NCBI GenBank assembly: GCA_950097015.1
Contig: CATNEN010000003.1
Coordinates: 2,479,001-2,543,000 of the forward strand
Reading direction: 5' to 3'
DNA from: Macrostomum hystrix
Lineage: Eukaryota; Platyhelminthes; Macrostomidae
DNA length: 64,000 nucleotides
Position 1 is the stretch's first letter. The number at the start of each line of letters is the position of its first letter. Positions 36,828-51,800 of the stretch are shown here, in pieces. The position numbers were made by a program, and so were the translations under genes. The notes under the pieces were generated by a model, which ran no database searches, was not told the origin of the DNA, and worked only from the letters and a program-made list of their open reading frames with translations.

Positions 36828-39800
36828 CTTTGAAGTTTTGACAAAATTTTACAAATTACAAGCAAAGCAATAAATTATAATTACTAGCAGTGTCGTAGAT
36901 TAAGTATAACAAATTTTCTAAGTTTAAATTACCGTACAAAAATTTATGAATAATCCTTTGTGCCAATTTTTTATAACAAAAGTACAAGCACTAGCCATTA
37001 GGTGAAGCTTATGAAATCGTACGTAGAAAATTTCATACGAACGACACGAAAACCACTAGTTTATAATTTCTCTTATTTAGGATTCAGTTTTAAGTGACTT
37101 TTAGCTTCGGAATTCTGACCGAGGGATTATGATTTTTTTGGGATCATTGCATTAGGATCAGGATTTTTTATGGGATCACAATATTAGGGATTTTAATTTT
37201 AATGGGATTAAAAAATTAGGCATTAGGATTTTGATTAGATCCTAACAAAAGGGATTAAGATTTTAATTAGATTCCGACAAAAGGGATTAGGATTTTGATT
37301 AGATCCCAACTAAAGGGATTAGGCTTTTAATTAGATCCCAGCAAAAGGGATTAGGATTTTAATTAGATCACTACAAAAGGGATTAGGATTTTAATTAGAT
37401 CACTACAAAAGGGATTAGGATTTTAATTAGATCACTACAAAAGGGATTAGGATTTAAAATAAAATCCCAACTAAAGGGATTAGGATTTTAATTAAATCCC
37501 AGCAAAAGGGATTAGGATTTTAATTAGATTCCAACAAAAGGGATTAGGATTTTAATTAGATTCCAACAAAAGGGATTAGGATTTTAATTAGATCCCAACT
37601 AAAGGGATTAGGATTTTAATTAGATCCCAACAAAAAGCATTGGGATTTTAATTAGATCAACACAAAAGTGATTAGGATTTCAATTAGATCACTACAAAAT
37701 GGATTAGGATTTTAATTTGATCAATACAAAAGGGATTAGGATTTTAATTAGATCCCACCAAAAGGGATTGGCATTTAATGGGATTAGAACATTTTACATT
37801 CAGATTCTAATGAAACTACAGCATTTTGGATTTGAATTTATTTTTTTCCACTAATAACTACGTGCTTAAAGCAAAATTGTAATAATTAAAATCGAAAGAA
37901 ATTGATCAAGTAAGAGCTAATAACATATGTCTAAGTGGTAACAAAATAAACAACAATGTGAACTATATGGTGTTAACCAAAACGAAAGCACTAGACAAGA
38001 AGCATAAAATAAGCTATGTGCAGACAAACAGTAAAAAGACAATAAAAAGTGCAACAACTAATCAAATTGCCGAGTAAACTCACTTTTAATTTCCAAATAT
38101 GACGTTAGCAACGGTTGCCAAGCGTTGCTAATAGCAACGGCGCCAGCCAAAGCCGACGCATTAAGACTAACTCCCAGGTGAGATTCGAAGCTTAACGCAG
38201 ACGATGGCAGCGACAAGCGAATGCCGTCGGATCGAAGCACCTGTGGAAAATAGAAACAAAAAATCGCATAGCACTACTAAGCAAAATACTAAAGTAGCGC
38301 AGTAAGGATCAATCGCTCAAAAATGTTTTAAACAAAAATGTAAAAATTGGCTTACCTCAAACGTCTTGTTTGGCGCAGTACTTTTATTGTCGAAATATGT
38401 CAACATCAGATTTGAAATCTCGGCTTCACTGAACGAGCCGCTGAAGTCACGAATATTGAGTAGAAAACTACTACTAACATTGTTTACATTATGGTTGCTA
38501 TGACAACGAGCTCGTTGGCTTTGTCTCGGCTTTTCATAAACTCGCAACTTTAAACTGGACAGAACTGCACTTAGCGGTATGGAAGGCGAAGTATGACGCC
38601 GTTCTGAAGAAAAAAACAAAGTTATGAGCATTTTCGCTACTTAAAGTAGTGTAGAAAGATTTGAATAAAATTCGTGTGCACGTAGGCCCTACCATGATTT
38701 ATTATATTTTGCTGATTTTTCGAAGCTTCTTGCTTTTGGGTAGCAACCGTTGCTACATAGTCAGCCAGCAGTGGTAGTTCGTCTGGCCACAAGCTTAACT
38801 CAGAAGAAGCTAGATTAATAGTCAGCGAGCGGGGCTGACACCGGATTAGTAGTAGATCCCCGGGCTGAGAGCCGGAGATCGATTCTACACTTGAGCTTCG
38901 TTTGAAAATGCTGCGAAATTTTTTTAAAAGGAGTGTGGTTCATGTTGAAAGGATGGGTGTTGATTGGCTAGGAGTGAATGTACATTCATGGGGTAGGCGA
39001 TGATTGCCTAGGAGTGAATGTACATTCATGGGGTGGGTGTCGATTAGCTAAGTGTGAAATGTACATTTTATGGGGTGGGTGTCGATTATCTAAGTGTGAA
39101 ATGTACATTTTATGGGGTGGGTGTCGATTAGCTAAGTGTGAAATGTACATTTATGGGGTGGGTGTCGATTTGTTAGAGTGAGCGTACATTGATGGGGTGG
39201 GTGTCGATTGGCTAGGTGTCAATGTACATTCATTGGGTGGGTGTCAATTTGTTGGGAGTGAGCGTACATTCATGGGGTCCATCTCACCTCCATTTTGAAC
39301 TTTCATCAGTCTCGTCCTCGCCATTGCCTTCCACGGCGTCGATGGATGCGCCGGCCAAGCGCAGCTGCCAGACTGCCGCAGGTCGCTGTCCACGCAACGC
39401 GAAACCGATGGCGCAGCCTCGCACAGCCAGGTCGTAGGCCCATCCAACGTTGACGCCAGCTGGTCCATCGACAGTGTCGCCCATGGCCAAAACTTCAACT
39501 GGTTGGCTCAGCACGCTAGCAAGAGAAGACAAAGATTTCAGATCGGATCGGAGAGCGCGAAGCTTGAAGCCCGGCGTTTCCATGGCAACAGCCAGCCAGG
39601 CCTGCTGCCCGACGTCGCCTTCGACGACATTGCCTTCGTCATTAGACGAACAGCGTCGACGAGCCAGATGGGCCGTCAGCATCGGCTGCAGACTGGCGCT
39701 TTCTCCTTCCAGACGAAAAACTCGTGGAAAATTCGCTGGTTTGGCGTCCCCATTGACTCCAGCCGTCTGTGCGACAATCAGGTCGCCAGTTCGGCTACCC

Positions 39801-42800
39801 GAAACCAGGCGACAGACGGACGCCGACAGACCTTCGAGACGCAGCTTCAAATGATCGGCCGGCGAAGTCGACGTCGAAGACGATGAAATTAAGTCGGCGA
39901 ATTGTTGACGATTTCGAATGAACTCGTTAAAGTCGATACGAGCTTCGGCTATTTGATCATCTGAGTCAGAGCCGCTACACAGAGTGAGCATGCCCAGGTC
40001 GATGCAGATTGCTGTATCGCCGCAGCCACCGGCCACAGGTAGAATTAAACGGGGTGCCATGATTTCTGCTGCAGCTCGGATCCCATCGGCTTGGCGTAGC
40101 TGCAATGGGATTTCATTTTACACACATGGGATTTAACAAATTTGAAATCGCCATATATCCTAGGGGGGAGATATAGTGTTGTCTTTCTACCCTTAATAAT
40201 ACACTCACTTCAGTCTGGGCAGATTCTAGAACATGGCCAGCTTGCCAATTGAGACGTGTCTGCAGCTGAATTAGAGGTTCCTGAATTGATTTGCCGAATG
40301 CCTGAAATTAATTTTAGTATCAAATTACTTGATTGCTTCATTATTTTATTAGATCTTGATGACTTTATTTTGGTAGGTAATCTAATGGTCATTGAGCTTG
40401 ACGACTTTATTTAGGTAGGTAATCTAATGGTCATTGAGCTTGATGACTTTATTTTGGTAGGTAATCTAATGGTCATAGATCTTGATGACTTTATTTTGGT
40501 AGGTAATCTAATGGTCATTGAGCTTGATGACTTTATTTATGTAGGTAATCTAATGGTCATAGATCTTGATGACTTTATTTTGGTAGGTAATCTAATGGTC
40601 ATAGAGCTTGATGACTTTATTTAGGTAGGTAATGTAACGGTCATAGAGCTTGATGATTTTATTCAGGTAGGCAATGTAACGGTCATAGATCTTGATGACT
40701 TTATTTAGGTAGGTAATCTAATGGTCATAGATCTTGATGACTTTATTTTGGTAGGTAATCTAATGGTCATAGATCTTGATGACTTTATTTTGGTAGGTAA
40801 TCTAATGGTCATAGATCTTGATGACTTTATTTTGGTAGGTAATCTAATGGTCATTGAGCTTGATGACTTTATTTTAGTAGGTAATCTAATGGTCATAGAT
40901 CTTGATGACTTTATTTTGGTAGGTAATCTAATGGTCATAAATCTTGATGACTTTATTTTGGTAGGTAATCTAATGGTCATTGAGCTTGATGACTTTATTT
41001 AGGTAGGTAATCTAATGGTCATAGATCTTGATGACTTTATTTAGGTAGGTAATCTAATGGTCATAGATCTTGATGACTTTATTTAGGTAGGTAATCTAAT
41101 GGTCATAGATCTTGATGACTTTATTTAGGTAGGTAATCTAATGGTCATAGATCTTGATGACTTTATTTAGGTAGGTAATCTAATGGTCATAGATCTTGAT
41201 GACTTTATTTAGGTAGGTAATCTAATGGTCATAGATCTTGATGACTTTATTTAGGTAGGTAATCTAATGGTCATAGATCTTGATGACTTTATTTAGGTAG
41301 GTAATCTAATGGTCATAGAGCTTGATGACTTTATTTAGGTAGGTAATGTAACGGTCATAGAGCTTGATGATTTTATTCAGGTAGGCAATGTAACGGTCAT
41401 AGATCTTGATGACTTTATTTAGGTAGGTAATCTAATGGTCATAGATCTTGATGACTTTATTTTGGTAGGTAATCTAATGGTCATAGATCTTGATGACTTT
41501 ATTTAGGTAGGTAATCTAATGGTCATAGATCTTGATGACTTTATTTAGGTAGGTAATCTAATGGTCATAGATCTTGATGACTTTATTTAGGTAGGTAATG
41601 TAACGGTCATAGAGCTTGATGATTTTATTCAGGTAGGCAATGTAACGGTCATAGAGCTTGATGATTTTATTCAGGTAGGCAATGAAACGGTCATAGAGCT
41701 TGATGATTTTATTCAGGCAGGTAATTATACGGTCATAGAGCTTGATGACTTTATTCAGGTAGGCAATGTAACGGTCATAATTTAGATAAGTAATCTAAGG
41801 TTGATAAGGTTCGTCAATTGATTAATGGTAAGAAATAAATATTCACCTTCAAGGCATCAAGCAGTTGCGGCAGCAGAACCAACTGCACCTTACACAGTCT
41901 GCAGTCAATATGCAATCTACTAGGAGGCCCGGGCCAGCTCACAATGCTCAAACTGGCCACAGCTTCATCTGGTAAGTCGGCAAGCAATGGCTTGGGATAC
42001 AACTGGCGTAGGCTAGGGTTGCCAAGGAAACTGGATTGGCCAGCGTCTACTTCCAAACCGGTGCAGGATAATTCTAATTGGCGTCGCAAACTATAGCCAG
42101 GTGTACTAGCGCCACTGTCGTAGCTGTTTGAAGCGGCGATGTCTAATTGAGTTAGGCGACAAGTGCAGATGCAGCGATCATCGCCGGAGGCTAAGTCTAG
42201 TCGGGCGTCATTAAGCCGGAGTTCTAGATTGGCGCTTGGTGGCTTGTAACTGACTGCCGCTGTTTGCTGGCGAGAGAATGAGAGAAAGCGACCCTATTAG
42301 CCTGAGAAAACCATACTGAGAAACCTGAAGAAAAAATACTGAAGTATTTGAGACAACCATACTAAAAAACTTGAGAAAACACCACTGAACCCGAAGAAAG
42401 GATTCTGAAGAACCTGAAGAAAGGATTCTGAAGAACCTGAAGAAAGGATTCGGAAGAACCTGAAGAAAGGATTCTGAAGAACCTGAAGAAAGGATTCTGA
42501 AGAACCTGAAGAAAGGATTCTGAAGAACCCGAAGAAAGGATTCTGAAGAACCTGAAGAAAGGATTCTGAAGAACCTGAAGAAAGGATTCTGAAGAACCTG
42601 AAGAAAGGATTCTGAAGAACCTGAAGAAAGGATTCTGAACAACCTGAAGAAAGGATTCTGAAGAACCTGAAGAAAGGATTCTGAAGAACCTGAAGAAACG
42701 ATACTGAACAACCTGAAGAAAGGATTCTGAAGAACCTGAAGAAAGGATTCTGAAGAACCTGAAGAAATGATACTGAACAACCTGAAGAAATGATACTGAA

Positions 42801-45800
42801 CAACCTGAAGAAACAATACTGAACAACCTGAAGAATCGATGCCGAACAACCTGAAGAAACGATACTGAACAACCTGAAGAAACGATACTGAACAACCTGA
42901 AGAAACGATACTAAACAACCTGAAGAAACGATACTGAACAACCTGAAGAAACGATACTGAACAACCTGAAGAACGATACTGAAGAACCTGAAGAAACAAT
43001 ACTGAACAACCTGAAGAAACGATACTGAACAACCTGAAGAAACGATACTGAACAACCTGAAGAAACGATACTGAACAACCTGAAGAAACGATACTGAACA
43101 ACCTGAAGAAACGATACTGAACAACCTGAAGACACGATACTGAACAACCTGAAGACACGATACTGAGAAACTCACTGAATATTTTGTCAATGGGTCTTGA
43201 TCCTGCAGCGTCGGTGTAGGCAGAGGCAATTGAGCAAGGCGACGGCACAAGTCTTCTACTAGTTCCAAGCAACCAACTAGGCTTTTGGGCTGAAGGCAGG
43301 CGCCGAGAGAATCCAATTGACCAACAGCTGACATTCGCTCAGGCGACAGTTGAACTAAGAGGCTGAGAAAATTGCACTCCTCCTCCGGTATTTTGTAGGG
43401 CACGCGTTTCAAAGGTCTCTTAAGTGGACGTTGCAAATTTTCACCGTCGCCAGAATCGGCGAATTCTATAGAATCCAATTGGCTATTGAGCAGGCGAAGG
43501 TAGCGGTTAGCGGCTGAGTTGTATGAGTTGGGATCTGTGTGAGCACGGTCCTGAGTAGTGTAAAGAGGGTTACGTGTTTAACAAATACCTAGTGTTTTAT
43601 ACTCTTTAAGACACCTGTGACAGTTTTAATGATACCTGTGACATTATAAGATACATGTGACAGTCTCAATGATACCTGTGACATTAAAAGATACCTGTGA
43701 CAGTCTCAATGATACCTGTGACATTATAAGATACATGTGACAGTCTCAATGATACCTGTGACATTAAAAGATACCTGTGACAGTCTCAATAATACCTGTG
43801 ACAGTCTCAATGATACCTGTGACAGTCTCAATAATACCTGTGACAGTCTCAATGATACCTGTGACAGTCTCAATAATACCTGTGACAGTCTCAATAATAC
43901 CTGTGACAGTCTCAATGATACCTGTGACAGTCTCAATAATACATGTGACAGTCTCAATAATATCTGTGACAGTCTCAATGATACCTGTGACAGTCTCAAT
44001 AATACCTGTGACAGTCTCAATAATACCTGTGACAGTCTCAATAATACCTGTGACAGTCTCAATAATACCTGTGACAGTCTCAATAATACCTGTGACAGTC
44101 TCAATAATACCTGTGACAGTCTCAATAATACCTGTGACAGTCTCAATAATACCTGTGACAGTCTCAATAATACCTGTGACAGTCTCAATGATACCTGTGA
44201 CAGTCTCAATAATACCTGTGACAGTCTCAATAATATCTGTGACAGTCTCAATGATACCTGTGACAGTCTCAATAATACCTGTGACAGTCTCAATAATACA
44301 TGTGACAGTCTCAATAATACCTGTGACAGTCTCAATGATACCTGTGACAGTCTCAATAATACCTGTGACAGTCTCAATAATACCTGTGACAGTCTCAATA
44401 ATACCTGTGACAGTCTCAATGATACCTGTGACAGTCTCAATAATACCTGTGACAGTCTCAATAATACCTGTGACAGTCTCAATGATAACTGCGAGTCTTG
44501 ACTCTTATACAAGTAACAGTCTCTAAAATACCTGTGACAGGCTATAAGATACCTGTGACAGGCTCTAAGATACATGTGACAGCCTTCTAAACTCCCAATG
44601 ATACCTGTTACAGTCTGTAAGAACACAAAAACATGAAACAGGGGTCTCACCTCAACCAGCAAGAAGTCCAAAATCAGTCTTCCCTCCAACCAGTTAGGTT
44701 GCTTCACAATGTTCAGCCTTAGCCGCCGTAACTGAGCTAGCAGCTTAGTAGTTTCCATGGCAATTTTTAATTCGTCAATTCTTACGTAGGTCTGCCATTT
44801 AAGAGGACTCTGCACTATGTTCTCTTGCTGCCGCTGTTGCTTAGCAAAGTTTGGCAGGGCGGAAGGAATGCCAAGCAGGCGAGACAATGAAGGGCCGCTC
44901 CAGCTAGCCGCCCCGGCAACGGTTTCTAAGGAAGCCGGACTAAGCCTTAGTTGCACTTGTTCGGTTGCCTTGACAACAAGCGACAATCTAGAAATTATTA
45001 TTGATAAAGCTTCGATAATAATGATACAGGTACAAATTCGAAATTTCTATCTACCAGCAAATGCTGGTTCACGTTTTACAGATTCGAACTCCCGACCTCG
45101 CGTTAATAAGTCCGAAGCATTAACTGTTGAAAGGTCACGCTATTTTATCCCTGGGTATTTCACGGGGGTATTTCAAATACCCGCTGCCTACTACACGATA
45201 CCCGCTGCCTACTACACGATACCCGCTGCCTACTTCACGATACCCGCTGCCTACTTCACGATACCCGCTGCCTACTTCACGATACCCGCTGCCTACTTCA
45301 CGATACCCGCTGCCTACTACACGATACCCGCTGCCTACTTCACGATACCCGCTGCCTACTTCACGATACCCGCTGCCTACTTCACGATACCCGCTGCCTA
45401 CTTCACGATACCCGCTGCCTACTAAACGATACCCGCTGCCTACTTCACGATACCCGCTGCCTACTCCCAAACCTAATGACCGATTTTCGCGAAGTCAAGG
45501 AAGCACTGAAGTCAAACCGCTCACTTGGGCAAATCCATGGCAGCATTGACGCCGAGTTCGCAAGCAATCCGACTGTCTGCTAGTGGCAGAGCATCTGCCA
45601 GCTTCTCGTTATTGTCACCAGCCGCAGTAGCGCCGCAATAGGCTACAATTTGCCACCTCAGCCTCAACTGATGCACTGAGGTTGGCGCATTGTTAGCTGT
45701 CAGGCACAGTTGGGTTAGATGCTCATCGATTAGGCTGCTAGCCCTGCAACCAGTCCTGAATCTGCCACCAGCCTTCAGCCACAGCAGTTCGACTTCATCG

Positions 45801-48800
45801 AATAGACAGACTAGCTCGCTGGAATCAGCAACTGGTCCAGCTGGCAGGTGAAAGGATAATTGATCTAGGTGGCCGCGAAATCTCAGATCCTGTCTCTCGC
45901 TACCGTGAGAACCATTGCGACCGCGTCTTGTAAGATAGCGCAATGTTCGCAGTAGGTCTTCGTCCAATTCGGGCTCGACATTGTCGGCTGGATCGAAGTT
46001 AGCTGACGATGGCACGCGAAAGAAATCAGTGAGGTGAGTCGCTGTTGACTGTCAGAAAGCAGGCAGAGAGATTCGGTATGTCATTTAGTCATGTAGATTA
46101 GCCTCATTGTCTAATCTCATAGTGTCTAATGTCAGTGTCTAATCTCAGAGTGTCTAATGTCAGTGTCTAATCTCAGAGTGTCTAATGTCAGTGTCTAATC
46201 TCATAGTGTCTAATGTCAGTGTCTAATCTCATAGTGTCTAATGTCAGTGTCTAATCTCAGAGTGTCTAATGTCAGTGTCTAATCTCAGAGTGTCTAATGT
46301 CAGTGTCTAATCTCAGAGTGTCTAATGTCAGTGTCTAATCTCATAGTGTCTAATGTCAGTGTCTAATCTCAGAGTGTCTAATGTCAGTGTCTAATCTCAT
46401 AGTGTCTAATGTCAGTGTCTAATCTCATAGTGTCTAATGTCAGTGTCTAATCTCAGAGTGTCTAATGTCAGTGTCTAATCTCAGAGTGTCTAATGTCAGT
46501 GTCTAATCTCAGAGTGTCTAATGTCAGTGTCTAATCTCAGAGTGTCTAATGTCAGTGTCTAATCTCAGAGTGTCTAATGTCAGTGTCTAATCTCATAGTG
46601 TCTAATGTCAGTGTCTAATCTCATAGTGTCTAATGTCAGTGTCTAATCTCATAGTGTCTAATGTCAGTGTCTAATCTCAGAGTGTCTAATGTCAGTGTCT
46701 AATCTCAGAGTGTCTAATGTCAGTGTCTAATCTCATAGTGTCTAATGTCAGTGTCTAATCTCAGAGTGTCTAATGTCAGTGTCTAATCTCAGAGTGTCTA
46801 ATGTCAAGGGTGTCTAATCTCATAGTGTCTAATGTCAGTGTCTAATCTCATAGTGTCTAATCTTAGAGTGTCTAGTCTAATCTCATAGTGCCTTATCTAA
46901 GAGTGTCTAATCTCACAGTGCCTTATCTAAGAGTGTCTAATCTCATAGTGCCTTATCTAAGAGTGTCTAATCTCATAGTGCCTTATCTAAGAGTGTCTAA
47001 TCTCATAGTGCCTTATCTAAGAGTGTCTAATCTCATAGTGTCTAATCTTAGAGTGTCTAGTCTAATCTCATAGTGCCTTATCTAAGAGTGTCTAATCTCA
47101 CAGTGCCTTATCTAAGAGTGTCTAATCTCATAGTGCCTTATCTAAGAGTGTCTAATCTCATAGTGCCTTATCTAAGAGTGTCTAATCTCATAGTGCCTTA
47201 TCTAAGAGTGTCTAATCTCACAGTGCCTTATCTAAGAGTGTCTAATCTCATAGTGCCTTATCTAAGAGTGTCTAATCTCAATCTGGAACTCACAACGCAG
47301 TGCACAATGCGACAGGCGCCAATCTCCAGACTGCATGGAGAATTTGCTGGCCGACGCAGTTTGATAAATTTCAACTTTTTGGACTTGGAGCCGGCAGTTT
47401 CAGGGTGACTGCATCGACAGGCTTCAGTGGCAACCAGCGGCCTACCGTCATAGCCAGTGGCTGAGACTGATGACAGAGAGGCCTTCAAGCTGCAATATTT
47501 CATTTGAGGATCAATTAGCCTTTTAAAAAATCAAGCTAGTCGAAATAAACACACCGAATTCCCTGAATAAACCACACCGAATTCCCTGAATAAACCACAC
47601 AGAATTCCCTGAATAAACCACACCGAATTCCCTGAATAAACCACACCGAATTCCCTGAATAAACCACACCGAATTCCCTGAATAAACCACACCGAATTCC
47701 CTGAATAAACCACACCGAATTCCCTGAATAAACCACACCGAATTCCCTGAATAAACCACACCGAATTCCCCGAATAGACCACACCGAATTCCCTGAATAG
47801 ACCACACCGAATTCCCTGAATAAAACACACCGAATTCCCTGAATAAACCACACCGAATTCCCTGAATAAACCACACCGAATTCCCTGAATAAACCACACC
47901 GAATTCCCTGAAAAGACCACACCGAATTTCCTGAATAAACCACACCGAATTCCCTGAATAAACCACACCGAATTCCCTGAATAAACCACACCGAATTCCC
48001 TGAATAAACCACACCGAATTCCCTGAATAAACCACACCGAATTCCCTGAATAAACCACACCGAATTCCCTGAATAAACCACACCGAATTCCCTGAATAAA
48101 CCACACAGAATTCCCTGAATAAACCACACCGAATTCCCTGAATAGACCACACCGAATTTCCTGAATAGACCACACCGAATTCCCTGAATAAACCACACCG
48201 AATTCCCTGAATAAACCACACCGAATTCCCTGAATAAACCACACCGAATTCCCTGAATAAACCACACCGAATTCCCTAAATAAACCACACCGAATTCCCT
48301 GAATAAACCACACCGAATTCCCTGAATAAACCACACCGAATTCCCTGAAAAGACCACACCGAATTTCCTGAATAAACCACACCGAATTCCCTGAAAAGAC
48401 CACACCGAATTTCCTGAATAAACCACACCGAATTCCCTGAATAAACCACACCGAATTCCCTGAATAAGCTACACCGAGTATCCTGAATTTCAGATAGAAC
48501 TAGCAAGTTTTGCCCCCCTTCGGGGAGCAGAAATACTTTTAATTCGTCTAGTATATACTTTTTAGCAGCTGAATTTACAGCTTTTTAAAGCTACAATGAT
48601 CCCCCAGTTGACAATGATCCCCCAGTTGACAATGATCCCCCAGTTGACAATGAACCCCCAGTTGACAATGAACTCCCAGTTGACAACGATCCCCCAGTTG
48701 ACAATGATCCCCCATTTGACAATGATCCCCGAGTTGACGATGATCCCCCAGTTGACAATGATCCCCCAGTTGACAATGATCCCACAGTTGACAATGATCC

Positions 48801-51800
48801 CCCAGTTGACAAAGATCCCCCAGTTCACAATGATCCCCCAGTTGATGATGATCCCCCAGTTGATGATACCCCATTTGAAAATGATCCCCCAGTTGACAAC
48901 GATCCCCCAGTTGACAATGATCCCCCATTTGACAATGATCCCCCAGTTGACAATGATCCCCCAGTTGACAATGATCCCACAGTTGACAATGATCCTCCAG
49001 TTGACAAAGATCCCCCAGTTCACAATGATCCCCCAGTTGATGATGATCCCCCAGTTGATGATGATCCCCCATTTGAAAATGATCCCCCAGTTGACAATGA
49101 TCCCCCAGTTGAGAATGATCCCCCAGTTGAGAATGATCCCCCAGTTAACAAAGATCCCCCAGTTCACAATGATCCCCCAGTTGATGAAGTCTCCCCATTG
49201 ATGATGATGCCCAGTTAACAATGTTCCTCCAGTTGACAATGTTCCCCCAGTTGACAATGATCCCCCAGTTGATGATGATCACCCAGTTGACAATGATCCC
49301 CCAGTTGACAATGATCCCCCAGTTGACAATGAACCCCCAGTTGACAATGATCCCCCAGTTGACAATGATCCCCCAGTTGACAATGATCCCCCAGTTGACA
49401 AAGATCCCCCAGTTCACAATGATCCCCCAGTTGATGATGATCCCCCAGTTGATGATGATCCCCAGTTGATGATGATTCCCCAGTTGACAATTATCCCCCA
49501 GTTGACCATTACCCCCCAGTTGACAATGATCCCCCAGTTCACAATGATCCCCCAGTTGACAATGATCCCCCAGTTGACAATGATCCCCCAGTTGACAATG
49601 ATCCCCCAGTTGACAAAGATCCCCCAGTTCACAATGATCCCCCAGTTGATGATGATCCCCCAGTTGATGATGATCCCCAGTTGATGATGATCACCCAGTT
49701 GACAATGATCCCCAAGTTGACCATGATCCCCCATTTGATGATGATTCCCCAGTTGACAATTTTCCCCCAGTTGACCATTACCCCCTAGTTGACAATGATC
49801 CCCCAGTTCACAACGATCCCCCAGTTGACAATGATTCCCCAGTTGACAATTATCCCCCAGTTTACCAAGATCCTCCAGTTGACGATTATCCCCCAGTTTA
49901 CCTTGATCCCCATTTTGATGATGACTCCCCAGTTGATGTTGATTTTTCAAACGCTGGGTTAGCCAAGATTCAAACTCAGGTTTCGCCATGTTTTAAACCC
50001 TGGTTTAGCTATGATTCAAACTCTGGTTTTGCCATGATTCAGACTCTGTTGTAGCCATGATTCAGACTCTGGTTTAGCCATGATTCAGACTCTGGTTTAG
50101 CTATGAGCCATGATTCAGACTCTGGTTTAGCCATGATTCAGACTCTGGTTTAGCCATGATTCAGACTCTGGTTTAGCCATGATTCAGACTCTGGTTTAGC
50201 CATGATTCAGACTCTGGTTTAGCTATGATTCAAACTCTGGTTTTGCCATGATTCAGACTCTGGTTTAGCCATGATTCAGACTCTGGTTTAGCCATGATTC
50301 AGACTCTGGTTTAGCCATGATTCAGACTCTGGTTTAGCCATGATTCAGACTCTGGTTTAGCCATGATTCAGACTCTGGTTTAGCCATGATTCAGACTCTG
50401 GTTTAGCCATGATTCAAACTCTGTTTTAGCCGGTGTGCTATGATTTATGATATTTTATTTACGAAATGAAAAAATAAATTAAAATAATCTTCAATCACTA
50501 CTGGCTGAAAATTAGTCTAAATGATTTGACGCAGTGCAGAATCGAACCCTAGCCTAGCCTAACCTATTCCTAGTGCCTACACATCGGCTATTCCGACTGT
50601 TGGTTAGTGCGTCAATAGGCCAAGATGTTTGACCTTTGAAAAGTCATGTTTTTCGAATATTTAATCCCTTTAGAAATAAAGTTAAGCTTAATAAAAATAC
50701 GTGTATAATTGTCCCTATATTTGGCATCTTTTGGTGAAGAAATGGTGAAAATCGGTTGAGCCGTTCGGGAGAAAATCAATTACAACCAACCAAGCAACCA
50801 TTTCATTTTTAGTATAGTGGAAGAGGATGGATGGAGGAGGATGGAGGATTACGTGCGGATATGAAATCTAGCTTTTCTAATATAATTAAACTTATCATTA
50901 GAAAAATCTCAAAGCTTTGTAGGAAATGGCAAAGTTCAGATATTCAAGCATTCTACGAGAATGTAGACAAGGGATGTCCAAAAAGTAGTGATACTTTTGC
51001 TCGTATAGCCTTACTGCATGCTTGAAAATCAGCAAGTTTGGTGTTGTTGGAAAGCGAAAAATATCAGCCTTAATTTGACTAAAAAATCATCCTCATATGT
51101 TGTTTTTTTTAAAAGTTATCACTGTCTATTTGAGCAAGGGTTGCTCATAGACTTACAAAAATACTGTATGGTTGACTTTGTTGAGTTTTTATCTGCCTCA
51201 AAGATTCATGAAGCTTTAGAGCTTAACAAATCAATAAATGTAAACCAATAAATACTGGGGTAGCATTTTACGAGCGTACGAGGGTTGCTTTTTTGTCTGT
51301 GGTAAATTGTGGCTAAGTCTTCTTCGCACTGCCTGCTTGCTTCTGCCTGCCTGCCTGCTTCTGCACTGCCAGCTCATTTTTCTTTCACAAGTGCTTGCTT
51401 TTTCAAGACCAGATTCTGTTCAACTGACAGTTATGGACGTGCGCTCAAAGGAAGGACAGCGGCACGCAATTCACACACTATGGAGTATTGGGAAAAGTGG
51501 ATTCTTGATCTGCTGGAAGAAGACTGCAGAATGACAGTTCGTGAGATTGCTGACAGACTCGACACGGTGGCTGGAATCAGTTCCGCCAGTTGATTGTTAC
51601 TGGCGACGAGACGTGGGTTCCACATTTTGACCCGCCGACAAAGCAAGAGTCTAAAGTGTGGACACTTAAGGGTTCCGACCCACCACTCAAGGCTCGCCGT
51701 GAAACTCACTGTAAGAAAATCATGCTGTCAGTTTTCTTTGACTGTAATGGCCCAATCACCATTGACTTCCTGGAGCCGAATACGATGATCAACGCAGACC

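Noticed and set aside
48562-49989. Minus-strand 165-230 codon frames (VNWGII-type repeats)
   Set aside because: Pure 18-bp repeat inside intron 6 with several equally open frames.
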